A stretch of DNA of 64,000 nt from Stenotrophomonas sp. WZN-1 (GTDB lineage Bacteria > Pseudomonadota > Gammaproteobacteria > Xanthomonadales > Xanthomonadaceae): NCBI RefSeq assembly GCF_002192255.1, contig NZ_CP021768.1, forward strand, positions 2,622,001 through 2,686,000, read 5' to 3'. Positions 52,892-60,444 of the stretch are shown in pieces (positions within the stretch are counted from its first letter, which is position 1; every line of letters begins with the position of its first letter). Both the position numbers and the translations under genes were made by a program. The notes under the pieces were generated by a model that saw only the letters and a list, made by a program, of their open reading frames with translations, had not been told where the DNA came from and ran no database searches.

Positions 52892-53112
52892 ACTACCGAT
52901 TGCAGATCCACCGCGATGGCGCCTGCTGGGGCCACTTCGACTGCAGCGGCCCCGATGCGCTGCAGCGCATGGATGCCATCGCCGCACAGCTGCCTGCCGA
53001 CCAGGGCTTCCAGTTGACGCGACAGAAGGGAGTTGGCGAAGAACGCATCCTGTCCAGCAATGCCGATGGCCTGCGCGTACTGGCTTCGCAGATCCAGTAC
53101 CGCGACATCTGA
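52888..53112 (+). CDS. Small conserved-looking protein of unknown function
   Basis: 74 residues starting at an ATG that overlaps the amidotransferase stop by 4 nt. Sequence: beta-like 'YRLQIHRDGACWGHFDCSG', a helix (ALQRMDAIAAQLP), then 'GFQLTRQKGVGEERILSS', ending 'LASQIQYRDI'. No signal peptide or membrane helix. Codon use and GC at third positions match a real gene and the coupling argues for expression. Possibly a partner or regulator of the amidotransferase. I do not recognise a family. Confidence 0.65.
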   Translation: MNYRLQIHRDGACWGHFDCSGPDALQRMDAIAAQLPADQGFQLTRQKGVGEERILSSNADGLRVLASQIQYRDI

Positions 53113-53122
53113 CCCGACGATG

Positions 53123-53190
53123 GTAGTGCCGGCCGCTGGCCGGCACCCGACGGCAGAACAGGTTTGCCGGCCAGCGGTCGGCACCACCCG
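53123..53190. repeat. GTAG REP pair (one decayed)
   Basis: GTAGTGCCGGCCGCTGGCCGGCA (53123-53145) and an inverted, diverged partner GCCGGCCAGCGGTCGGCACCACC (53168-53190). These follow the small gene and may end its transcript. Confidence 0.8.
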
Positions 53191-53437
53191 ACGGCATTCC
53201 GGCATGCCAATCTTCCGCCATGCTGACCCTGCACTGCGGCAGCCACCAAGGGCTGCGTGTCGCCACTGCGCCTGCTGCTCACCCGGGGCTTCGAACGCAG
53301 TCGCGCGGGTGAAGCACAGCCTGCAGCACTGCGGCTTCGAACTGCACCACAACTCCACCGAAGCCCTGCAGATCCACTGCGATTATCGCCCGCGCTGATC
53401 CCGCGTCCGGGCAGGTGTGCCATGCCCATCTATAGAT
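53191..53437. other. Gene-free stretch before the heme operon
   Basis: With the REPs this makes a 408-bp gap. It contains a short open frame ending at 53398 (tail HSLQHCGFELHHNSTEAL...) with no start, no ribosome site and no family. It may be the relic of a gene tail. No other structure seen. Confidence 0.5.
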
Positions 53438-53456
53438 GCAAATGATTCTCTTTTGC
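53438..53456. promoter_or_regulatory. Fur box of the heme-uptake operon
   Basis: GCAAATGATTCTCTTTTGC, one base from the perfect 19-bp palindrome GCAAATGATTCTCATTTGC, the usual Fur-box form. It ends 64 bp before the sigma-factor GTG start. Predicts repression by iron-loaded Fur. Confidence 0.75.
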
Positions 53457-53520
53457 TGTAAGGTGCAGCCGCTGCCCTTGCCGCCGCGGGCTGTTCCCTT
53501 TCCCAGTTGTCGCCCGCCCC

Positions 53521-54030
53521 GTGTCCACGCCTGTCGAACCGACGGATGTCGCGCAGCTGTGTGCGGCCCATTACCGGCCGCTGCACGCCCATGTCCGCCG
53601 TAAACTCCCGCAACGCAGCGACGCCGATGACGTCGTCCAGGAAACCTGGCTGCGCGTCGTCAAGGTCGCCGCCAGCGGCCTGCTGAGCAACGGCCGCGCC
53701 TACCTGTACCGCGTCGCCCACAATCTGATCGCTGATCACTACCGGCAACGCCAGCGCCGTCGTGAGGAAGCGCTGGATGACGCGCAACTGCACGCCCTCG
53801 CCGATCCTGCACCGCTGCCGGAGCAGCGCCTGCTGGACGCCGAACAGCTGCGCCATCTCGATGCGATCATCGCCGCGCTGCCACCGCGCTCGCGCCAGGT
53901 ATTCCTGCTGGCCCGGGTGGAGCAGATGGCACTGGCCGAGATCGGCCGCCAGCTGGGTATCAGCCGGCAGACGGCGCACGGCCATCTGCTGCGTGCGCTG
54001 GTGGCACTGCAGCAGGTACCCGGCGCATGA
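53521..54030 (+). CDS. ECF sigma factor (FecI-like)
   Basis: 169 residues from a GTG start. Region 2 with 'DADDVVQETWLRVV' and 'RAYLYRVAHNLIADHYR', region 4 with 'PPRSRQVFLLARVEQMALAEIGRQLGISRQTAHGHLLRAL'. FecI-type sigma factors direct transcription of the adjacent receptor gene when a signal passes through FecR. The stop overlaps the FecR start by 4 nt. An iron box lies upstream. GTG at 53521 is the only start that gives the normal FecI N-terminus. Confidence 0.92.
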   Translation: MSTPVEPTDVAQLCAAHYRPLHAHVRRKLPQRSDADDVVQETWLRVVKVAASGLLSNGRAYLYRVAHNLIADHYRQRQRRREEALDDAQLHALADPAPLPEQRLLDAEQLRHLDAIIAALPPRSRQVFLLARVEQMALAEIGRQLGISRQTAHGHLLRALVALQQVPGA

Positions 54031-54953
54031 ACCAGGAAGCGATCGCGCGCGAGGCCGCACGTTGGTGGCTGGACGGCCACGACGGCGGCCGCGACGAACG
54101 TGCGTTCAACCAGTGGTACCACGCTGATTACCGCCACGCCGCGCAGTACCAGCACCTGCAGGCGCTCTGGCAGGCGGGTGATGCGACGCCCAGCCTGCAG
54201 CGGCACCAGCGCAAGCGGCAGCGCCGACGATTGCGCGACGCCGGCACTGCCGTGCTGCTGCTCTGTGCCTTGGGCCTGTATACCCGCCAGGCCGCGCCAC
54301 CCGCCGCCCAGGTAATGCGCACGGCGTCGGGCGAGATCCGCGAAGAAGCCCTGCCGGATGGCTCGCACGTGCTGCTCTCGCCCGGCAGCGAAGTCCATGT
54401 CCGCATCGATGCACAGCGCCGCCAGCTGCAGCTGCAGCACGGCCAGGCCTGGTTCAAGGTAGCCGCCGATGCGCAGCATCCGTTCCAGGTGCATACGGCG
54501 CACGGCACGGTCACCGCGCTCGGCACGGCCTTCGACCTTGCCGTGCAGGACAACGACAGCGTGGTCACCGTCACCGAGCATCGCGTCCGCGTGGATAGCG
54601 GCAGCCGCAGTGAGCAGGCCATCGAAGGGCAGCAGCTGCGCTTCGATGGACAGGCAGCGACCGTCGGCCTGGCTCCCAGCCACAGCGCGCTGGCCTGGCG
54701 CGAACGTCGCCTGCATTGGGTCTCCATGCCCTTGGCCGAGGTCACCCAGGACCTGGATCGCTGGCATGGCGGCCATACCTGGATCATCGGCGCACACCTG
54801 CGCCAGCAGCCGGTCACCCTGCTCGGCAGCGCTGACGGTGCGGCGCGCAGCCGGGACCAGCTGGCCACCCAGCTGCATGTGCGCGTGCTCCGCCTCGGCG
54901 CGGGCGTGCAGGTCTGGCTGCCACCACGCAGGGGACATCGCGATGCACCCTGA
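54027..54953 (+). CDS. FecR-like anti-sigma regulator
   Basis: 308 residues. Cytoplasmic DUF4880 part at 1-48 ('REAARWWLDGHDGG..ERAFNQWY'), transmembrane helix at about 73-90 (AGTAVLLLCALGLYT), then the periplasmic FecR domain ('TASGEIREEALPDGSHVLLSPGSEV', 'HGTVTALGTAFDLAV', 'VTEHRVRV') and a DUF4974-like C-terminal region. It holds the sigma factor until the loaded receptor signals through its STN domain. 4-nt overlap with the sigma gene; the receptor follows by 65 bp. Confidence 0.93.
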   Translation: MNQEAIAREAARWWLDGHDGGRDERAFNQWYHADYRHAAQYQHLQALWQAGDATPSLQRHQRKRQRRRLRDAGTAVLLLCALGLYTRQAAPPAAQVMRTASGEIREEALPDGSHVLLSPGSEVHVRIDAQRRQLQLQHGQAWFKVAADAQHPFQVHTAHGTVTALGTAFDLAVQDNDSVVTVTEHRVRVDSGSRSEQAIEGQQLRFDGQAATVGLAPSHSALAWRERRLHWVSMPLAEVTQDLDRWHGGHTWIIGAHLRQQPVTLLGSADGAARSRDQLATQLHVRVLRLGAGVQVWLPPRRGHRDAP

Positions 54954-55018
54954 CATCGGCCCTGCCGCTGCGTCTACCCAGGATGACGACGCGCTGCGTC
55001 AGCCCCTGGAGCCCCCCG

Positions 55019-57490
55019 ATGCTGTTTCACCGCCCCCTTGTCCTCGCCCTGTCACTGGCCTGCGCCACTCCGCTTCCGCTGTTGTCCGCCAGCGCTCATG
55101 CGCAGGCCGCCACCCGCTACTTCGATCTTCCTGCGCAACCGCTGGCCAGCGCGCTGGATGCCTACAGCCGGTTGACCGGTGTCGACCTGGTGATCGGTGC
55201 GGCTCTGCCGGGCGGCCAGACGGCGCCGGCGCTGCACGGACAGTTCGACGACGCTCAGGCCCTGTCGCGCCTGCTGGCCGGCAGCGGCCTGCGCCCCCGC
55301 TTCATCGACGCACGCCGCGCCACGCTGGAACCGGCGCCGGCCGAACCCGCCGATGGCAGCCGTCGAACCGGCCCGCTGCGCGTGCAGGGTGATACCGCGA
55401 ACGGTCATTCCCCCGGTGCAGGCGCAAGCCAGTACGTGCCGGCCACGCGCGATGGCTTCGCGCCGGCGGTCGGCAGCGAGCGCGTGGCGATGGCCGAACG
55501 CCAGGACGGCAACAGCCTGCTGCGTTCGATGCCCGGCACCCACAGTTTCCATTCTCGCAGCCAGCCCGGCCTGCAGGTCAACATCCGCGGCATGACCGGC
55601 GCCGGCCGCGTCAACACCATGATCGATGGTGTCACCCAGACCTTCCGCAACAACGCCGGGCATGGCTCGGGTGGCCCGTTCGCCTATGTCGACCCGTTCC
55701 TGCTGGCCGGCGTGGACGTGCAGCGCGGCGCGGTGGCCGGCGGTGATGGCGCCGGCACGCTGGCCGGCAGTGCCAACTTCCGCACGCTGGACATCGATGA
55801 CCTGCTTGGCGAAGGCCGTGACTGGGGCCTGCGTGCGGGCTATCGCCATGGCAACAACGGCTATGGCAGCGGCCGCACCTTCGCCGGCGCATGGCGCCAC
55901 AGCGAAGACGGTGGTGACCGCCAGTTCGGCCTGCTGGCCGCCGCCAGCAGCAGTCGCAGCGGCGAGTACGCCACGGCACGCGGGCAGAAGAACAATGCCG
56001 ACCCCGGCAGCCAGCAACCCAGCAGCTGGCTGTTGAAAGCACGCCTGCAGCCCAGTGACCAGCATCGACTGGACCTGAGCCACATGCGCTACGAAAATGA
56101 CTTCTACCACAACTATCCGTGGCAGATTTCCGCGCGCAACCAGCGTGCCAGCTACCACTACACGCCCTACACGCCGTGGATCGACCTGCGTGCGACCTTC
56201 GCCAGCAACAAGACCCGGCTGTTCTATCCGCCGGTGGAGGACTCCAGCTATATCGGCCGCCGCACCCACAGCAGCCTGAGCAGCTGGACCCTCGACAACA
56301 CCAGCCGCTTCGACATCGGCGCGCTGCAGGCGCGCTGGAACACCGGCATCAAGCACCAGTCGGACATCTACGTGGCCGATACCCCGGTTCTGCGCGGCGC
56401 CAACCCCCAGGGCCGCAGCCAGCTGGACAGTGTGTTCAGTACGCTGGAACTGCAGTACGACGTCTACGCGCTGACCGCAGGCCTGCGCCAGGATCGCTAC
56501 GGCATCCGTGGCCACGTCCCGGTGTGCTCGGATGTCCCCGGCCAGTGCGCGGAGATCAACGGCGGCAGCATCGACGTGCGCCGCACCCAGCACGCGCTCA
56601 GCCCCAGCCTGGCGGTTTCGTGGCAGGCCACCGGCTGGCTGCAGCTGTTCGCCGAAGTCTCGCGCACATCGCGCCCGCCGCGCGTGCAGGAGATGTTCTT
56701 CGAGAAAATCCCGCTGGAAGGCATGAGCGATGCCGACGGCGTGGGTGCCAACCCGTTCCTGCGCCGCGAGCGCTCGCGCAACCTGCAGTTCGGCGCCAAC
56801 CTCAGCACCGACTCGCTGCTGGTTGACGGCGACCTGGCCCAGCTGCGCGTCACCCGCTTCGACAACCACATCCGCGACTACATCAAGCCGCAATACCTGC
56901 TGATCGTGCATCCGCCGGAAGTGGAGCCATTCGTCGTACCGATCGACAGCGATCCGCAGCTCAATGCCTGGACCGATGCGCTGGACGTGGATGACTTCAG
57001 CACCACCACGCGCTGGATGAACCACCCCGGCGTGGTGCGCATGCGCGGTATCGAGCTGGAAGCGCACTACGCCAGCGAGCACTACCACGCCACGCTGAGC
57101 TGGACCCGTTCGCACACCAGCGCGCCCGCCATCGAATTCGTCAACCTGGAAGACATCACCGCCCTGCCCGACCGCTACTGGACGCTGGACGTGGGCGGCC
57201 GCTGGTGGCAGCAGCGCGTGCAGGCCGGCCTGCGCGCCGAATACTCCGGGCCCACCGAAGAAGGCTACGACTTCTTCCAGACCCGCAAGACCGGCGGTAC
57301 CGGTGTACTGCTTGACGTCTACGCCAGCTTCAAGCCCCAGCCCAACACCACGCTGTGGCTGAACATCGAAAACCTGCAGAACAAGGCCTATGACAACAAT
57401 GCCTCGATCGACAGCATCTTCAGCCCGATCCTGGACCGCGGCAACGGCCGTGGCCGCACCGTCTCGATGGGCGTCAATGTGGCGTTCTAG
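55019..57490 (+). CDS. TonB-dependent heme/hemophore-type receptor with STN signalling domain
   Basis: 823 residues. Signal peptide (LVLALSLACATPLPLLSASAHA-QA), STN (secretin/TonB N-terminal) domain at about 30-100 ('RYFDLPAQPLASALDAYSRLTGVDLV', 'ALSRLLAGSGL'), plug with 'VNIRGMTGAGRVNTMIDGVTQTF' and 'GVDVQRGAVAGGDGAGTLAGSANF', and a barrel ending 'GVNVAF' with terminal Phe. The plug and barrel read like HasR/heme receptors. The STN domain shows it is a signalling receptor acting through the FecR and ECF pair upstream. GGAG precedes the ATG. Substrate most likely heme, by similarity and by the chaN neighbour. Confidence 0.9.
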   Translation: MLFHRPLVLALSLACATPLPLLSASAHAQAATRYFDLPAQPLASALDAYSRLTGVDLVIGAALPGGQTAPALHGQFDDAQALSRLLAGSGLRPRFIDARRATLEPAPAEPADGSRRTGPLRVQGDTANGHSPGAGASQYVPATRDGFAPAVGSERVAMAERQDGNSLLRSMPGTHSFHSRSQPGLQVNIRGMTGAGRVNTMIDGVTQTFRNNAGHGSGGPFAYVDPFLLAGVDVQRGAVAGGDGAGTLAGSANFRTLDIDDLLGEGRDWGLRAGYRHGNNGYGSGRTFAGAWRHSEDGGDRQFGLLAAASSSRSGEYATARGQKNNADPGSQQPSSWLLKARLQPSDQHRLDLSHMRYENDFYHNYPWQISARNQRASYHYTPYTPWIDLRATFASNKTRLFYPPVEDSSYIGRRTHSSLSSWTLDNTSRFDIGALQARWNTGIKHQSDIYVADTPVLRGANPQGRSQLDSVFSTLELQYDVYALTAGLRQDRYGIRGHVPVCSDVPGQCAEINGGSIDVRRTQHALSPSLAVSWQATGWLQLFAEVSRTSRPPRVQEMFFEKIPLEGMSDADGVGANPFLRRERSRNLQFGANLSTDSLLVDGDLAQLRVTRFDNHIRDYIKPQYLLIVHPPEVEPFVVPIDSDPQLNAWTDALDVDDFSTTTRWMNHPGVVRMRGIELEAHYASEHYHATLSWTRSHTSAPAIEFVNLEDITALPDRYWTLDVGGRWWQQRVQAGLRAEYSGPTEEGYDFFQTRKTGGTGVLLDVYASFKPQPNTTLWLNIENLQNKAYDNNASIDSIFSPILDRGNGRGRTVSMGVNVAF

Positions 57491-58277
57491 CCGTCGCTGG
57501 CTGCCCGCATGCCTGCTCGCTCTGGGGACAGTGGCCAGCGCGCATCCGCTGCCTGGCACGGTGATCGACCTGGCCAGCGGCCAGACCCTGGACGAAGCTG
57601 CGTTCGTGAAGCGCGCAGCGAACGCCCCGCGACTGCTGCTGGGCGAACGCCACGACCTGGCCGGAGACCACGCCGCCCAGCGCTGGCTGCTGCACGCGCT
57701 GCAGCAGCAGCGTCCACAAGGCGCGCTGGTGCTGGAGATGATTGCCAGCGAGCGTCAACCGCGCCTGCAGCGGGTGCAGCGCTGGCTGGCCAAGGGCAAC
57801 CATGCCGACGGTGCGCGCCTGCAGGAGCTGCTGGGCTGGGATACACGATGGCCGTGGACCGCCTATGGGGGGCTGGTGCAAGACACCACCGCAGCCGACA
57901 TTCCCTTGCTCGGCGGCAATCTCTCGCGCGCCGAGGTCAATGCCCGCCTGGCGTCCGCGGATGCAGTGCGGTTCCCGGTGCCCGCTGCCCGGCAACGCCT
58001 GTCGGCCGTGGTGCTGGCCCAGCATGCGGACGCAGCACCGATGCTGGAAGGGATGCTGGCCGTGCAACAGGCCCGCGACACGCGCATGGCACAGGTAATG
58101 ACCGAGGCACCTGCACCCGCGCTGCTGGTGGCCGGTCGCTGGCATGTACTGCGCGGTACCGGCGTGCCGGGCTACCTGCCAGCGGACACACCGGCGCTGG
58201 TGATCGCACTGGCCTCGCCGGGTGAAACCGTCGATGCGGCCGACGCCGACCTGCTATGGGTGCTGGACGATGAGTGA
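57477..58277 (+). CDS. ChaN family heme-binding protein
   Basis: 266 residues, signal peptide (RWLPACLLALGTVASA-HP). Core motif 'PRLLLGERHDLAGDHAAQRWLL' with the metal/heme-ligating Glu-His, 'GALVLEMIASERQP' and 'DTRMAQVM', as in ChaN (Campylobacter heme-regulated lipoprotein, DUF399). The Cys near residue 12 is not in a clear lipobox, so it may be soluble periplasmic. The start overlaps the receptor stop by 14 nt, and its stop overlaps tonB by 8 nt. It probably carries heme or iron released by the receptor. Confidence 0.88.
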   Translation: MWRSSRRWLPACLLALGTVASAHPLPGTVIDLASGQTLDEAAFVKRAANAPRLLLGERHDLAGDHAAQRWLLHALQQQRPQGALVLEMIASERQPRLQRVQRWLAKGNHADGARLQELLGWDTRWPWTAYGGLVQDTTAADIPLLGGNLSRAEVNARLASADAVRFPVPAARQRLSAVVLAQHADAAPMLEGMLAVQQARDTRMAQVMTEAPAPALLVAGRWHVLRGTGVPGYLPADTPALVIALASPGETVDAADADLLWVLDDE

Positions 58278-58983
58278 GCGCGGCCAACACTGGCAGGCGG
58301 TCGCCATCAGCATCGGCCTGCACCTGTTGCCCCTGCTGCTGTTGGTGCACTGGTTGGCCACGCCGCCGTTGCTGCCGCCGCCTGAGCAGGACGTGCGCAT
58401 CAGCCTGCGCCTGCTGGCGCCGGCGACGCCGCCCCAGCCAGTGGAAGAACGCCAGGCCGACACCCCGAGCCAGGCGCAGCAGGCGCGCGCATCGCAACCA
58501 ACGAAGTCGCCCCCTCCACCGAAGCCCACCGCCGCACGCGAGGGCGAGGTGGCCGCCAGCGAACGCGGTGGCCCTGGCCGGCAAGCCCTGCCGGTCGCCC
58601 CGCCTGCGGCCGTGACCGATGCAAGTCCCGCACCGGCATCGATCACGGCCGCGCCGCCCGCTCCAGACGCGCCACCGGCGGACTTCCAGGCCGGCGCCGC
58701 CAGCGACCAGTGGGAAGCCCGCCTGATGGCGCGGCTGGAGCGTTACCGCTACTACCCCGCCGCCGCGCGCTCGCGCCGGCAGCAGGGGACAACCTGGGTC
58801 AGGGCCAGCATCGATCGCGCCGGCCGCCTGCTGGCGCTGCGCCTGGAGCAGTCCAGTGGCCAACCGATGCTCGACGACGCCGCGCTGCAGACGTTCCGCC
58901 GCGCGCAGCCGCTGCCGCCCATTCCCGTGGAAATGAAGACACCGCAGGAACTGGTGGTGCCGGTGGAGTACTACCTGCGCTAG
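58270..58983 (+). CDS. Operon-specific energy transducer TonB
   Basis: 237 residues: N-terminal membrane helix (about 9-29, AISIGLHLLPLLLLVHWLA, with the Ser-His pair of TonB), a proline-rich periplasmic spacer (about 35-150; PPPPKP, APPAPDAPP), and a C-terminal TonB domain ('RYRYYPAAARSRRQQGTTWVRASIDRAGRLLALRLEQSSG', 'LDDAALQTFRRAQPLPPIP'). It energises the receptor two genes upstream. 8-nt overlap with chaN. Convergent with ridA, sharing CTAG so that the stop codons overlap by 4 nt. Confidence 0.93.
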   Translation: MSERGQHWQAVAISIGLHLLPLLLLVHWLATPPLLPPPEQDVRISLRLLAPATPPQPVEERQADTPSQAQQARASQPTKSPPPPKPTAAREGEVAASERGGPGRQALPVAPPAAVTDASPAPASITAAPPAPDAPPADFQAGAASDQWEARLMARLERYRYYPAAARSRRQQGTTWVRASIDRAGRLLALRLEQSSGQPMLDDAALQTFRRAQPLPPIPVEMKTPQELVVPVEYYLR

Positions 58984-59414
58984 GCGGCGTAGGCCTCCGC
59001 CTCGATCTCGAACAGCATGCCGTCCAGCGCCAGCCGTGGCACAGGAATCAGGGTGCATGTCGGCGCTGCGCGGTTCGGCCAACGCCGCCGCACCTGCCGG
59101 GCAATGATGCCCAGCCGGTCCTCGTCGTGGTCGACCACCAGGATGCGCAACCGTGCGACATCGGCCAGGCTGGCCTGCGCCGAACGCAACGCAATCTGCA
59201 GGTTGTCCAGTGCCTGCTCGACCTGTTCCTCGAAACCAGGGAAGAGATGGCCATCGGCATCCTCACCGCCCTGCCCGGCGATATGGATCACCCGGGCGGG
59301 AAGGCGCACCACGGCCACGTGCGAGTAGCCGTTGGCCGAAGGGTCGTAAAGCCCCGCAGGATTGAACAGTTCCAGCAGGTCGTGGCCGAGGTCCGGGGTG
59401 GTCAGCAGGTTCAT
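58980..59414 (-). CDS. RidA/YjgF-family protein, Arg-lacking branch
   Basis: 144 residues. 'YSHVAVVRLPARVIHIAGQGGEDADGHL', 'FEEQVEQALDNLQIALRSAQASLADVARLRILVVDH' and 'LALDGMLFEIEAEAYA' define the RidA fold (trimeric). Active RidA enzymes deaminate 2-aminoacrylate-type enamines with an Arg before the last strands; here that segment reads 'APTCTLIPV', so the Arg seems missing. It lies behind a SoxR/MerR-type promoter (59443-59473). Convergent with tonB by 4 nt. Confidence 0.85.
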   Translation of the reverse strand: MNLLTTPDLGHDLLELFNPAGLYDPSANGYSHVAVVRLPARVIHIAGQGGEDADGHLFPGFEEQVEQALDNLQIALRSAQASLADVARLRILVVDHDEDRLGIIARQVRRRWPNRAAPTCTLIPVPRLALDGMLFEIEAEAYAA

Positions 59415-59442
59415 GCCGCATGCCTCATGGGGGATGCGAGTG

Positions 59443-59473
59443 AGTCTGCAACCTCAACATGAGTTGAGGTCAA
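59443..59473 (-). promoter_or_regulatory. SoxR/MerR-type promoter of the ridA-like gene
   Basis: On the minus strand: TTGACC (-35), a 19-bp spacer, CAGACT (-10). The spacer and -35 hold ACCTCAAC-ATGA-GTTGAGGT (59451-59470), i.e. CCTCAA-N6-TTGAGG, the SoxR box pattern, at the same place as in soxS. The 19-bp spacing is the hallmark of MerR-family activation. Confidence 0.75.
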
Positions 59474-59513
59474 ACAACGCCCATGCAACAGATCGGTTTA
59501 CCACGCGCAACGA

Positions 59514-60416
59514 TCAGGTCCACGCCGGATCCGCCGTGAAATCGATGGTCAACCAGAACGTACTGCTCCGCGCATCCAGCCGCACCGCGATCTCATCGCG
59601 CATCGCATCTACTTCGCCCACCGACCCCAGCGGCGTGGTCGGGTCAGCCAACACATGGATCTCGATGAAGCGCATCCGCCCCATCTTCGCCACGTGGCTG
59701 GTGAAACCGGCATAGCCACGCTCGGCCACGAACGCCTGCATCACCTGCTGCACGCGCCGGTCCAGATCATCCGGCGCCACCTGCAGCACTTCGCGCATGG
59801 CCTTCCACGCGCTGCGCGCCGGCACCGGCAGTACCGCCAGGCTGATCAACGCCAGCACGATCGAATCCAGGTACGGCACCCAGTGGTGCCACTCGCCACC
59901 GTGCAGGACCAGCGCCAGCACGAACGCCAGCACCACCGCCAGGCTCATCAACCCACCCAGCAGCCAGCCGCGCACGTCCAGCCACAACAGAGCGGAGCGC
60001 ATATGCCGCGCCCGCTGCGCGACGAACGCCGCCATCGCCAGGTTGCTGGCACTGAGCAGCGCCGCCCACCACAGCGCGGGCCCGAACTTCACCTCGTGCC
60101 CGCCCGTGGTCAAGCCAATGAACGCGTTGGCCAGCGCATACACGCAGGCCAGCGACAGGATCACACCGCCCAGCGCCTCGACCATCGGCTCCAGGTGCCA
60201 GTAGCCGTACTGGAAGCGCGGGCTCTGCTCCCGCGCCACCAGCCGCAGCACCGACAACGACACCAGGGTCAGGGCGACGTCGACCAGGCTGTACACGCCG
60301 TCGAACAGGATGGCCTGCGATCCCACCAGCAGGCCACCGATGAAGCCGACCGCGCTCACCGCGAGGGTGACCCCGATCGAGAACTTCAGGATGCGTTGCT
60401 CGCGCGCGGTATCCAT
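59514..60416 (-). CDS. Cation diffusion facilitator family transporter, atypical site
   Basis: 300 residues, six membrane helices and a cytoplasmic C-terminal domain ('VGEVDAMRDEIAVRLDARSSTFWLTIDF'). 'GSQAILFDGVYSLVDVAL' in helix 2 is the CDF motif, but the usual D/HxxxD pair reads YSLVD, and in helix 5 'LLWLDVRGWLLGG' has an Asp but no partner four residues on. So the metal specificity cannot be zinc-typical. It is on the same strand upstream of the ridA-like gene with the SoxR-type promoter in between, and downstream of the decarboxylase gene by 28 bp. Confidence 0.85.
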   Translation of the reverse strand: MDTAREQRILKFSIGVTLAVSAVGFIGGLLVGSQAILFDGVYSLVDVALTLVSLSVLRLVAREQSPRFQYGYWHLEPMVEALGGVILSLACVYALANAFIGLTTGGHEVKFGPALWWAALLSASNLAMAAFVAQRARHMRSALLWLDVRGWLLGGLMSLAVVLAFVLALVLHGGEWHHWVPYLDSIVLALISLAVLPVPARSAWKAMREVLQVAPDDLDRRVQQVMQAFVAERGYAGFTSHVAKMGRMRFIEIHVLADPTTPLGSVGEVDAMRDEIAVRLDARSSTFWLTIDFTADPAWT

Positions 60417-60444
60417 CGTTCGCCGAAGGCTCGACCGTTGCGGA

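Noticed and set aside
53221..53398. Possible pseudogene fragment before the Fur box
   Set aside because: The short reading frames have no start or recognisable family, so a gene relic cannot be shown.
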